64,000 nt of DNA, from positions 91,375 to 155,374 of the forward strand of contig KL197729.1 of the NCBI GenBank assembly GCA_000697665.1. Reading direction: 5' to 3'. Positions 1-11,129 of the stretch are shown here, one piece after another. Origin of the DNA: Jaapia argillacea MUCL 33604 (taxonomy: Eukaryota; Basidiomycota; Agaricomycetes; Jaapiales; Jaapiaceae). The notes under the pieces were generated by a model. It was not told where the DNA came from and did no database searches. It worked only from the letters and a program-made list of their open reading frames with translations. Every line of letters starts with the position of its first letter. Within the stretch, counting starts at the first letter, position 1. Both the position numbers and the translations under genes were made by a program.

Positions 1-830
1 TTGTGATTGGGATGGGATGTGTTTGGGAAGCTGGGGCAGACCTCAAGAGGGATTTGTAACACGACGTCGGACGTGGAGTGTTGGACATGCACCGAGTATA
101 TGCACCCTCCAAGATCGAACTTGCAGCCGCAGCACCTGCCCGACATCCGAACTCATCCGAACCGACCACCAGCCACTACACCATCTCTCTGACACGATCC
201 TTCTCGAGCTATTAGGGTGGAGAGCTTGAGAGTACTTGCGCAACGAGTCGAAGGTCATGATGGGATGTACAAGTTCCGCGAAATGCACTCTTGGGTTGCG
301 AACGAGTCGCGTCGGCCAATCGAGTAGTTTCCAAGTTGGGAGTGCGATGATTGCGTTGACAGTGGGTGGATCTGTGAGGGTACCGTTCCCCGATGTTAGG
401 GTGGTCAAGCTCGCGCGTTGATTGGTCGGCGACATTCGCACAGCCACAGCGGTATCTTTTGACGGCAGCGTCTCCGAGGCCTCTCTCAACCTTCCTTCTC
501 TCGCTCCACTAGCACTACGCTTATTCAAATCTCAAAAGCTGGCGTAGTCTACCAATTTCTACACTCTTTTCTCCCCGTAGTCCTCTCTATCACACATCCC
601 ACGAGAGGTATCTCGGACTCTCCGAGGTACTAATAGAGACTGCACCTGTATGGACGGAAGAATCAGCCAAGGAACAGCGGTCGGTTCGTCACTCTCTTTT
701 TATACCATCTTTCCTCTCATTTTCCCTTGCTCCTTTCCAGCAACGACACTCGACAATCGAATCTCCTTCCTCTCTACCTCGCACGTCAGCCAGAATGCCG
801 TCTTCGTGAGGTGGCTCTGGCCTTAATCAT
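1..830 (-). repeat. Inverted copy of repeat blocks P-Q-R
   Basis: Read on the minus strand, this stretch follows the same order as the plus strand from about 5290 to 6240. It includes the segment ending in the Q block (Ala-Asn-His/Gln-Arg-Val-Ser-Leu reading frame) and the start of the R block with its CCCAGCTCCCCAAACAC-like text. Gene A therefore sits between two inverted copies of the repeat, about 4.5 kb apart. Similarity is clear by eye but diverged, with many substitutions and small indels. The long minus ORF at 43-528 is part of the repeat and is not called as a gene. Confidence 0.7.
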
Positions 831-1728
831 AAAGCGAGCTTCAAGTTGATTTATGGAGAAGTAATCGCGAGGGATCGCGTCGATTTTCACGGGCTGACTT
901 TGATTAAGTCAAGGTCTGTCGTTTTGCTTTAATCGTTTTGTCACAATCGGTTTCCCTTCGCGTCACTTATGGCGGCCATTCTTTCAATCCCGTTTATTCT
1001 ACGTATTCGTCACAACCCTTTTCCTTTCCGTTTCGACCTGGGATACTGCCTGTAACCTGTCCATATGCCTACTCTATGCCTTCGGATCTGCGGGCTGTGT
1101 CCTTGTTTTCGATGTGGAGTGCAATTCAGGACCAGAAGACGCCTCGTCCGATTACCGAGTAGTCTCGGTATCACTGACGCATTGCTCGCGAGGCATGGCA
1201 TAAGTAGTCTTTGTGGGCCGGGCCCTAAGATCTCTTTAACCTTGTCCTCGTTAAATGGACGGCATTGCCATCTTACAGATGATATCCGTCTTGGTTCTCT
1301 CTCCATGACCGGTGTACGGCGAGGGAATGCACACAGCTGCGGTTCTGCGGCAGAGTCGCCCGGCCCGGGAATTCCCACGCAGTCTCTTCCCACTTGAATT
1401 GAGTACGTTCATCCTTGTCATGCTGATCAGCCAGTCTCCCGCCGTCCAAACGACTATATCTGTCCGGCCACTACACCGTCGTCCAAATATCACCACCCCG
1501 CCTCCAGCTCCACAGCAGTATTTCACACGTCGTCCAGCACCATCGTGCATCCACTTTCGCGATTGGATGCTATGATTGAACTCTGTCATCTTGGAATGGC
1601 TGAGCCTGACAACAAGCTGTGCTACCGTTCAACATAATAGACCGAACACTTCGTCTCTTCACAACCAGCGACTTCCCGAGTCATTCCACTACCTATCGTT
1701 CTTTTCCCTCCAAGAACACGTATCCAAC
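831..1728. other. Intergenic region upstream of gene A
   Basis: I see no gene here. The last ~150 bases before gene A (from about 1580) resemble the region upstream of gene B on the opposite strand near 40750-40880, including a shared CTTGGAATGGCTGA segment. The promoter-proximal sequence was therefore duplicated with the gene. Small ORFs at 938-1397 have no recognisable features. Confidence 0.5.
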
Positions 1729-3562
1729 ATGTTAACCCCGGTAAATTGTTCCCGCCTTGGATTCTGTGATAAAATTAACCGCTGCCTGAGAGAATAGGAA
1801 TACGCAATCACTCGACCTTACCCCTGGCGTCATTTTGGACCCATATTCTTCGTTGCGTCGTGCATCGTGTTCGTCTTGCTCACGTTACTTAACGGTTAGC
1901 CGTGACCGATACTACTACCCTCCTCCTACACCTAAAGCAATCCTATTTAGCTGCGGTTGCCGGTTATGAGACTGTAACAGTAGCTCGAAGCGACAAGAAT
2001 GTTACGCAGCAGATGTGGTGGACTCCCGTCACCCCTCGAGCTCTTCGCGCAAAGACAACGTGTGACAGCTACCTCTTAAATGTTGGCGACACCTTTACAA
2101 CGAATGCCAGTCTGTTTCAATGGACTCTCCTTGACGCATCTGTGAGTAATCTACGCTGTCGGCGGAATAAATGTGTCCCAAGATTCAGATTTAGTCCTAT
2201 GAGGGTGCACATATACCGGAGGCTGGATTTCAATACTCTGCAGAACCCATGGCCTTCTGTAGCCCATCGAGCCAAGTCTCGAACGTCGATGTGGACATAA
2301 ACGTTGCAACCGTGGCGACTTGGGTGAGTCATCGTAAGGCTAGGACCATGGGTATCAGCAGTTCACTGTCTTACAGACATATTTTATGTGCGACACCACA
2401 AGCGGTGTTCTTTTTCAGATTCAGGGAACATGGCAATGGAGCATCGTCCAGTCTGGTATAGAAAACGTCAACGTCCCGGAGATCTCGACGATATATCTAC
2501 CCCTTCATGATGTTCTCTCTCGCTTGGCTCAAGACCTCTTCGAGGCATTGCTAGCTCCGGCTCCTCCCGGAAATGAAGGATTGGTCCGCCTTAGTGTACA
2601 GGGTACGCCTGTCCCACCTCAATCCGCACGGGAACCACTGGACGTCAATTTTACTGGAGGCCCGGTCTCCTGGACTAATGGTTCCTCCTCATATGATGCC
2701 GGCCTGGGCTACACGACACCCGCACTCCGAAACTTCCTAAAGGCCTCGATGGCCGCAGCCGAGATCGACTTGGGGATCTACAACGAAAACTCGTTATACT
2801 TCGACATGGAGATGTTCAATGCCACGATTGAGCCGAATCCACTGCTCACCGGCTCACACTTTATGCCAGTTCCAGGCGAAGATGATCTAAATTATCCGTA
2901 TTTTGTATTCAGCAGCATAGCGAACAACCTCAGCGGTGCCCAAATCTTGAGGATGTACCCAGCCTCCTCTCAAAATGAACTATACATTCCCATCGATCGC
3001 GATCTTCAAAACCCTGCTATCATCGAAGTATCGTACTTGTGCCACGACCTGCAGATCAAGTCACCACTCGCCTTCGCCTCATCGGTATTTGTGGGCGTGA
3101 GTGGTCTTCTGGTCATACATCTTGCATCTGAGAGCTTGATTTTTGTTTCCTGCAGACTGTATCGATGTTTATGGCATTCAGGGCTTTCGTGGTGCTCATC
3201 GCTACCCTTCTTGCCAAACGACATTCGGAAAAATGTTAGATTTTTTGTGCTTTTCTGTCCTTGACTTCAGGGCTGAATACGTTACGATCCTCTCAGCCAA
3301 TTATTGTGAAGGATCTCTCGCCTTGGAGGAAGGTAGATCTCTACCCGAGGGTCGCGAAATGCATACGGTTTTTCCCTCCATTGGGGTTCCTGAGAACGAC
3401 GTGGTATTGGAGCCGCAGCGATCGGAACCCACGCTCTCCGTCCAACCCATGACCAGTCACCGCTCCAAGGACGATGGATTGGCGGTTTATGATACTGAGA
3501 ACGATTCTCAATTGTCATCGGAACTCAGTACGCTGCTTGGGAAAAACCCCGAAGAGACGTAA
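1729..3562 (+). CDS. Orphan membrane protein with large ectodomain (gene A, paralogue of gene B)
   Basis: I do not recognise the family. The model has seven exons: 1729-1740, 1798-1894, 1951-2141, 2195-2323, 2377-3096, 3156-3234 and 3297-3562. They join in frame to 497 codons plus stop, and every junction is GT-AG. The same structure is found in gene B, which supports the start and the junctions. A short N-terminal tail is followed by a hydrophobic segment at about residues 18-36. A region of ~345 residues with several N-glycosylation motifs (NVT, NAS, NFT, NGS, NAT, NLS) follows, then a second hydrophobic helix at about 384-404 and a ~95-residue hydrophilic tail rich in Ser and Asp. The likely topology is two-pass with an exposed middle domain. 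Relative to gene B it lacks about 20 residues in the ectodomain near 2605-2640, without loss of frame. Confidence 0.7.
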
Positions 3563-5194
3563 GTCCGTTCCTCATAACACAGGAGCCTATGGTTACTAAG
3601 GTTCCACTTTGAACAGTTAATTCGTGGCTTTCGACGAAATGGGCTCGACTGAGATGGTTGTACGCCGAGGAGGGATAGGTTGGAAGGAGGCCAGCTTCGT
3701 GAAAGAGAGAACTGCCTTTGGTTTGGTGTGATAAGTGGGTTTCGAGCTGTCACTCTCATCCCTCCCTGTATAGTAGACTCGACGGAACCCCAACAGATTG
3801 ATCGTTAGTTTTACCAAGTCGAGTAAGATCGATGGCTGATTGGCAACTGCGACCTCAGGCTTTACATGACCGAAAACGATTCTCAATCAGCCGAGTCGTC
3901 GGAACTAGTGGGCTGTTTGGGATGACTCCTGAGGAGAAGTATGTCGTCTCTTCATAACTCTAGCAGGATCGTCAAGTTCAGTTGGGTACTTCGTCGATTT
4001 GCCCATGGTGTCAAGAAAATAGATTCGACGAGCATGGTTGGAGAGCTGAACTCGCGAGTTGTTACTCTCGGTCGAAACTCGGGGTGTGGCAGCTCGGAAT
4101 GGTCTGAATCTCCAAGCTGCTGGTTATTTGAACTGCTTTCTGCGATGACGCCAGAAATGTGGCCATGTTACGATCTGGGAGATATTGTTACTATAAGTAT
4201 ATCTTGACGTTCCCCCACCGACAGAGTAGGGACATGATAAGTGCTCACGATTATCCCCTCTCAACGCCGTTCCCTCTCCAATTCTAGACAGACCCCGCCC
4301 GACTCGAGATCTAGGTTTGAGAATCGTATCGTAGATATAAGTTCCTCGACAGTTCATCCCAACAATTTCCCCTCGTCGCAGGACCGGAAAATGGATGGGA
4401 TAGCCCGAGGATGGTCACCGAGGATCCTTCAAGTTCACTGGGAGCGTTCCTCCTTCTGAACACTATTCGCTTCGTCACACTCATCGTATTTTCGGAATCC
4501 CCCCGTCGCTTTCGAACACCCGCCTGAATGTCAGTTATATGAAATGAAGGGAGGGATGAAAATGCGCAAAGCAGGAATAGAGACCTTGGGAACGGAGAAT
4601 GACTTTTTGGCCGCAGTACGGGACGAAACAACCCCTTCAAGTCCAGTTGAGGGAAAGGCAAGGAAGATAACGGGGTGTGTTTGGTAGCAGAAGGTAGGAG
4701 GTACGAGCACTCTGGAACCTTCTCGCGGGTTTTGGCCTGAGAGGTAGGATAGCATGGACCAAGGGAGATTGAGGATTATATAGGGAGGGATACAGTAGTA
4801 TAGCCCGGCATCGCGGGTCCGGTGGGATAGTGTGGGGAGAGTGTTCGCCAAGCCCAAGTGGGAGCGGGGACGATATGTGGGTGAGTAGATGGTTGGGTTG
4901 AGATGCGGATGAGAGGAACAGGTGTGATGAGACCGATTGTGAGGGACGTCTGAACTAAGAACAGAATGAAGATTCGTCCAAGAGTATATGAGAAGTTATG
5001 CATTCTCTTCAATCCGATATCAAACGTACTACAATGAAGGTGTCATTCTTCACAAAGGAAGATAGGGTCATGGAATGATAAGCTACGTTCAATGTCGAAG
5101 AACTCAAGGTGAGGACATGATGAGCAAATCGAAAGGGAAGCATAAACGAGATTGAAAAGAATAAGAGAGAGAAGGGAAGGTCGACGATCATAAG
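3563..5194. other. Intergenic region with an echo of the gene A tail
   Basis: No intact gene is visible. At about 3866-3945 a stretch resembles the last exon of gene A (the segment encoding Glu-Asn-Asp-Ser-Gln before the stop, followed by the same kind of ending). It looks like a small duplicated fragment of the 3' end. The rest, to 5194, holds only short ORFs with no recognisable features. Confidence 0.45.
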
Positions 5195-5796
5195 ACGATT
5201 AAGAAGAAACGACAGACCTTGACTCAGTCAACTCAGCCCATGAACGTCCCCACGATCGCTCGCCATTGGTTCTTCCTAAGGCAAGCTCTCCTCTGATCAA
5301 GGCCATCTCTTCCTTACGAAGATGGCATTCTGACGTGCAGAATAGGGAGGAAGGAGATCCGATTGTCGAGTTTCGTGCTGGAGAGGTATACGAGGATAGG
5401 GAGTGCAAAATGATAGGAAAGATGGCATGAAAAAGAGTGGGACGAACGTGTGTGAACCGGCGACTGCAGTACCTTGACCCCTTCTTCCGTCGGGACAGGT
5501 GCAGTCTCTACCTCGGAGAGTCAGAGATGCCCCTGGTACCTGAGGTCTAAATTTCAAGGTTGGGGTCGGTGGGTTAACGTTTTAACGTTGGACGTGTAAT
5601 GGAGAGAACTAGGGTGAGAGCAAAAGTGTAGAGATTGGGAGACGACGCTAGGGTTTGAAGATGCGTAGTGGAGCGAGTGAAGGAAGGTCGAGAGAGGTCG
5701 AGGTTTCGAGCGACTGCCAGGCCCCGGAGCCGTCGAGGATGTCGATGAGGAACCGAGGAGAGATTGAGAGACTCAGATGCTCGATGACATACTGCT

Positions 5797-6057
5797 GTGG
5801 CTGTGCGCAAGATGCTGGGGACAGCCAATCAACGCGTGAGTTTGATCTCCCCAACGTCGCGAAACGCAGATCCGCCCACCGCCAACGCAATCACCCCACT
5901 GCCAAACTGGAAACTACTCGATTGGCCGACGCGATTTTTTCGGAACCCCAACAATACATTTCATAGAACCCCTACAACCATCTCAAATTCTCTGGCCTTC
6001 GAATTGTCCACTCTCAACTCCCTCCAACCTAAATCGCTCGAGAATGATCGTCTTTGA
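5797..6057 (+). repeat. Q block: dispersed sequence with conserved reading frame
   Basis: This sequence recurs at 36070-36330 (+), in inverted form within 1-530, and in shortened form near 9340, 22425 and 32165. In three copies the same frame stays open. It shares the pattern NHRVSL or NQRVSL, then PTSRN, then ADPPT-NAITPLP-W-DWPTR. I do not know the protein. It may be a fragment of a repeated gene or simply a repeat that happens to be open. Confidence 0.45.
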
Positions 6058-6060
6058 GAG

Positions 6061-7200
6061 ATGGTGTGCTGCTGCTGGGTTCGGATGTCGGGAGGGTGCT
6101 GGGGTTGCAAGTTCTATCTTGGAGGGTGCGCATACTGGGTCCATGTCCATCGCTTGACCTCCGTCGTCGTCTACCAAGTCCCTCGACCTCGTGAGGTGCC
6201 CCAGCTCCCCAAACACCTCCCATCCCAAACTCAACATCATGTCGAACAACCCTACCTTCTCTCACCCTCTCATCGCAAACTCAAATCACACCTCCCATTC
6301 TCAAGTCTATGCGCCACACCCATTCACCACGATGCATACAACCCCTCCTCAACTCTACCCACGTCCAATGGCATATAGCTTGTCCTTTCACATCCGATGA
6401 GCACATGGTTCTCGTGGGTTGAGTGGTTGGGTGGTTGGGTGGTTGGGTGTGAGGTCGACCTTCTTGGTAAGTTGCGTTTATTCCTACTCGAAGCGAGTGG
6501 TGCCTGGTCCCTTTCCCAGCTTACTTTCGCCCGTATACAGGCCACCATCGATACCCACTCAAGCCGACTGCATCTCGTGGAAACGCAGTCAATCTCCTCA
6601 CGCACCGGCACCGTTCTCTTTTCAACCCCTCTAACTTTCTGGTTCGGCCTCCCTCGACCTGCCGAAGCCGTCCTTAGGGTTCAGAAAGATCGAGCTAGAG
6701 AGAGGATCTATTGGCTTGTGGTGGGAGAAGGCGTTGGGCGGTTGTTGTGGTTGCGATCTGGATGCTGAGTATCTGTTCTGGAACCTGGCCGGCTTGGTGG
6801 ATGCAGAAAGCCCTCATATCAAATCGCTCATGAGCTGTGCCCCAGTTCTCCGGCTAGGGAGCGTCCCCAAACACGACCCATTCGAGATCGACCGACCCTA
6901 CCTTCCCTCCCCGCTCCTCTCATCATCACCCCCAACCTTCCGCCTACTATCGCATTACCCCTCCTCAACTATTTGTCGTTCAGCCGACGTCTATCTACCT
7001 CCGCATTGTTGGTTTTTCACATCGCCTGAGCGTGAGTTGGTTGGGTTGGGTATGAAGGCGACTCACACCCTAGGTAAGTTGCTTCCATCCTTTCTCGTAG
7101 CTCATACATTTCCCCACCTCTTTTTCGACCCTGTCAAATAGTGCCCTCCATTCATCGATCCCCGATATTCATTAGGATTTGGGTGCCGCTCACCTATTAA
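6061..7200 (+). repeat. R block with internal tandem sub-repeats
   Basis: Two sub-repeats of ~300 bases lie in tandem (about 6195-6480 and 6835-7090). Each runs from a GCCCCAG start through a C/T-rich stretch and a TTTTTCACATC-like or CTTTCACATC segment, then a GGTTGGGT tract ending in a GGTAAGTTGC splice-donor-like site. The block also occurs at 22440-23470, at 36100-37090 and inverted in 1-240. Short Pro/His/Thr-rich ORFs occur in it (for example 6191-6400), but I could not build a convincing spliced gene. Confidence 0.5.
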
Positions 7201-8600
7201 TCAAGTTCTACACCATTATGAGCAACCAGTCACTTTCCGATCAACCAACCAACCAACCGTCTGTCGATCCAAACTCTAATATCCCCCTCACATACCCATA
7301 CCTTAGGCCCTTGCTTATCGTGTCAGTACCATACCCACCGACGTTATAAGCAAAAAATGTTGGCGTTCGGCGACATTCTTTGGGTCTTTGGGGACGGATG
7401 GGTTTTCTCTGTGTGTTGTAGCGGATAGCGATCAATCGCCGAGGGTTAGCTTGGTACTTATGAAGGGGAAATACGAGTCGACGTACGGATTATCGACGTA
7501 TATCGATTGATCCAGTAAGTACCATTCCATCGCCTATCGAAAGACAGCCCGGGTCTTTTGTTGTCTTTTTGAGTCCTCAATCGATGAGGGGAAAGCAAAA
7601 ATGGTTCGTTCGTCGTTCACTCCTCAGTTTTTACTTCTCTCCATCATCCATCTGGATAATTTTTTCAGGTGTTGATATCTCTTATCAGGTCCTCGCTTTC
7701 AGTCGTCTTGGAGTGTATGGTACCCAAGTGGGTGTTTCGTATCCCGCTTCGTGTCGCTTGAACAAAATACCAACGTCAAACTTGGAATGAAGACAGCCAG
7801 TAACTCACTCGCCGTTCTCAATGGAATAGCACTGCTGGGAAGTCCTCATCTCAGTAGACGAAGATTTCTCAGAGGTGATTTTCTTTTCGAACGGCGAAAT
7901 AGATGAGTCGGCGTGTGCGATTCGTATTTTTTATGCCTGATCCTGTTTATTTTCGTTTTGTTTTGTGGGCCATCTCTTTACTCCTTTTAGGTTCTCAACC
8001 CCCCGTCGAAGATCTAAAGGCTCACAACCCGCATCACTACCCAGCCCAACTCAACGATTCATCCCCTCCTCAACATAAAATTCACCTCTTACCTTGCGCC
8101 ATCGCTTACCTCTAGATGCAGCTGCGATGGGGTCAAAAGCCCAACATACCGCTCAAGGACTCCCTCCCCCCTCGTTGAACGCCGGCATCGGCGTGTACGG
8201 TATGACCCTCCCTCCTTACTATCTGATTGCTGAACTGAAGACGTCCCATCCCAAAAGTGCAAACCATCTCATCGGTAGTTCGCCTTCCACATGCGGAGCC
8301 TGCTCCTTCGATGTTGCGATACTATTATCACGTCTAGTGTCCCCGCGGCTATCCTCATAATGAATTTTTTTGGTATCTCAGTAGAGGGTCCTCTGGGTCC
8401 TCTGGGATGACGACCTGTTCGACGATGACGGGCAATAAGTCTTGGTACGCGCCAACCGTTGTGCGAGTTCTGGTGTTTATCTTAGGTTTAGTACACTTTC
8501 TAGTCGGCAGAGCACTTGTCCTTGTGAAGATAATAGTTATGGCAGTTTAATTTTCATTGGGTGCACCACTGTTAAGCGTATTTGAATTTCTTCTGTTGAG
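7201..8600 (+). other. S block and start of T block, no gene called
   Basis: The region is repeated at 30208-31440 and, in part, at 37090-38030. A CCAACCAACCAACC tetranucleotide run lies near 7240. Several intron-like GT...CTTTTAG stretches are present, for example before 7990. The reading frames are not preserved between copies well enough to call a gene. Confidence 0.4.
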
Positions 8601-8689
8601 ATCCTTGCGACTCATAGTACCTTCCGGTAAGTTCTCGCCTTCTACTATCTTCCCCGCCTCTCACCCCATCTTCAAACTAGTCCTCAACC

Positions 8690-9085
8690 CCATTGACTAG
8701 CACTCATCCAACTACCACGATAACATCCTCTGATTCAGCTTTTTCTTCATCTCAGTCTTCTTCCTCGTCATCGACCGGTTCTAGCAGTCACCGCGTCTAC
8801 CAAGTCCACACTTTAACTCAAACAAGATGCAAAAGCCGCGGGGAAGAAGTACTTGGTACCGCTGCAGACAATTCGGAGCTCAATGATACGACCAATGCGG
8901 AAATTCTGTATGATAATACCGAGTCTGGGCAGCTCACGTATTTCCATGGTCGCCCTTTCCAAACTCATGGTCTAGGATGCTACCGAACCCACACAAGGAG
9001 CCTTTACCTTGGCCAAACTGTGATGCCATCGCTGAATGACGCTGAATGGATGAGTCCACGTATTCTTCTCCCCGTACTTTCATGA
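8690..9085 (+). CDS. Ser-rich candidate exon T (partial, uncharacterised)
   Basis: The open frame begins after an intron-like segment (GTAAGTTCTC at about 8630 to a GACTAG acceptor at 8690-8699) and runs 130 codons to a stop at 9085. The N-terminal third is a Ser/Thr-rich tract. The rest is ordinary mixed sequence ending in WMSPRILLPVLS. The paralogous sequence at about 31527-31913 encodes the same residues with mostly conservative changes, apart from one inserted base. That suggests the frame was once coding. Upstream exons are uncertain, as is the true start. I do not recognise the product. Confidence 0.4.
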   Translation, partial: PLTSTHPTTTITSSDSAFSSSQSSSSSSTGSSSHRVYQVHTLTQTRCKSRGEEVLGTAADNSELNDTTNAEILYDNTESGQLTYFHGRPFQTHGLGCYRTHTRSLYLGQTVMPSLNDAEWMSPRILLPVLS

Positions 9086-10430
9086 CCGTTCCTGCTTTCC
9101 CTTCGTAGTTCGTTTGGTTTCGTTTGGTGACTCATCCCATGGCGCCATCCCTTTTTTGTGGTTTTGCTACTGCATTTGACGTTCTGAACTTATCAGGCTC
9201 CCCTTCGCAATACAAGTCAGGTAAGTTGAAGACATTCGTGGATGCCTTCTGATTTTGTCTCGGACCGTTATGACCTCTGACGAGCATGACTTTCGTGATC
9301 TCTTACCAGGATGGACTAGCTGGCTCCTACGCTGTAGGCGACAGCCAATCACCGTGTCAGCTTGGACACCCACTCGATTGACGCGACTCGTTCGCGGCAT
9401 CAAGAGTGCACATCTCGTGGAAACGCAGTCAGTCTCCTCACGCACCTAACCGTTCTCTTGTAAACCCCTCTAACTTTCAAGTTAGGCCTCCATCAGACTG
9501 CCAAAACCGTCATTAGGTTCAGAAAGATCGAGCTCGAGAGACGGCGTATTGGCTTGGAGTCCTGTATTGATTTGCCAATCCACATCATATTCAAAAATTC
9601 ATGAGAATTTATTGTTCAAGTATAACTACTTTATGAACGCGGAGAGACGAGATCGAAAGTGAGCAAGAATTACCTGCGAAGATCAGAGATATCTGCGGTG
9701 ATCACACCGTTGGTGGTAACTGACCGATAATTATGGCGGGAGGTTTTTCCTGATGCAGTGGCATGTTTGGCCGTTGCTCTGGTTGTAATCTGTGGGTACT
9801 CACAACGGTCGGCGTGGATGCCAGTGGTGTACTGCCAGTGGTGAGTGGACTCGTGGTGTTCTCTACTGACTCACTTGTGATGTCGGGAGAGGCGGTGTGA
9901 AAGTATTAGTGGTTTGAATACCGACTCGACCGAGAGAAATGAGTACAAGATATGGGTTATTTATATTAGCTACGTGACCGATTCGGAGCAGCAGCGCAGA
10001 TAAAGGAAAGAACATATAAAGAACTGCACAGGAGGGGTAGTACATGAATCTCGAGGTAATTATGTCAAGTAGGAATCATGAAAAGAGTAAACGGATCTCG
10101 GGAGGTACAAAGATTGGATAGAGTGGCTTCTTATGCGTGTTAATGAGTGAAGATGTGACATGGGTGTCATGGTTGCTACCCTTGGTACCCTTAGCTTAAG
10201 CGCGATGCGATTGATTGGGTGGACTGTGATCAAGAGGGCCTCGCAGTTCTAGCAGAGGTCATCATCCTGGCAACCCAGGCACATCGACTGAAAATTGGAA
10301 TAAGTTTGAAGGATAAGACGAGGAAGTCAAGGAACAAACAATTTATGGGGCTTTAGCTCTCCATCCGAGGAACGTCGAGGAACTCCACGACCCCCAGCCT
10401 AAATGTAAACGCGAATTTGGTTAGTGATAT
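9086..10430. other. T/U blocks and ZZ-finger remnant downstream of gene V
   Basis: The region is collinear with 31914-33236 in unit 2. A shortened Q-like segment lies at about 9340-9450. On the minus strand between about 10150 and 10270 lies the ZZ-type zinc-finger exon of gene V, here disabled by a TAG codon at 10249-10251 within the Cys-rich motif. No other gene is apparent. Confidence 0.5.
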
Positions 10431-11129
10431 TCACAGCACTTGGAAACAATCAGAATTCCGTACCAGATCATCAACGCCAAACGTGACACACCCGGAGGGA
10501 ACGAAGTGTTCTACAGCTGGAGCCAAGATACTGGCTCCTGTATAGACTCCGATCGCATGAGCAGCAGAGAGATTATCCGTCGCACTAGGTGCAACAAAGG
10601 GATGGCCTTGTATAAACCCATCACCAGTTCCGGATATTGCTTGACCGAGCGCAGAGACACTGGAAGTGCCCACTGAGTTTCCTTGGACCCCCTCGGTTAG
10701 AAGCTGATGAGTGCCGGTGCTTGACGCAGCACTGACAGCTTCGATACCGCCATGAAGATAAGCGGTGTCAACACCGCCTCCAACGAGCAAACTGAGAGCC
10801 CCAAAGACCATAGGCACTACAGTATCTTGGATACAGTGTTCAGGGCTGCTGTGTCCCCGACGAGACCACTCTTGCTCGAGGACCTGAAGTTTTTGACTGG
10901 CAACGCTGAGCTTGCGATTCCCATACACAACCGAGGCGGCTACGCTAAGACCGTGAGTGACGACGGCGGCGGCGGCGGCTCCCGCACCAAGACTCATGGA
11001 TGAGGATGTCTCTTGGCACCGCTTCTTGTAGATGCTAGCGAGAATCTCCTCGTCAGACCGTTGACGAATTTGCTTGCGGTATTCGTCAGCGTCGAATTGA
11101 AGAAGCTGAGACGCAGTGGGCATGTTCAA
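10431..11129 (-). pseudogene. Gene V: Gly/Ala-rich protein, ZZ-finger exon lost (paralogue of V')
   Basis: The first exon is open for 232 codons. It has a hydrophilic start (residues 1-45), an Ala/Gly-rich segment, a Leu/Gln-rich segment around EWSRRGH, then long Ala/Ser/Gly-rich stretches that could be membrane-associated. The paralogue V' at 33241-33956 has the same design, with a five-residue VAVVG segment that is missing here. By comparison with V', the exon should splice on to a second exon of 52 bases and then to a ZZ-type zinc finger. In this copy the second donor reads AT instead of GT at 10346, and the finger contains a stop. The N-terminal part might still be expressed as a short protein ending near 10431. 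The function is unknown. Confidence 0.55.

Noticed and set aside
43-528. 161-codon minus ORF at the window start
   Set aside because: It is part of the inverted Q/R repeat. The Q part is conserved, but the whole frame is not present in other copies.
6397-6768. 123-codon ORF in the R block as a gene
   Set aside because: It reads through splice-like GGTAAGTTGC and repeat tracts; the other R copies do not keep it open.
7235-7260. CCAACC run as telomere-like repeat
   Set aside because: It is a short tetranucleotide run shared by the repeat copies, not a telomeric hexamer array.
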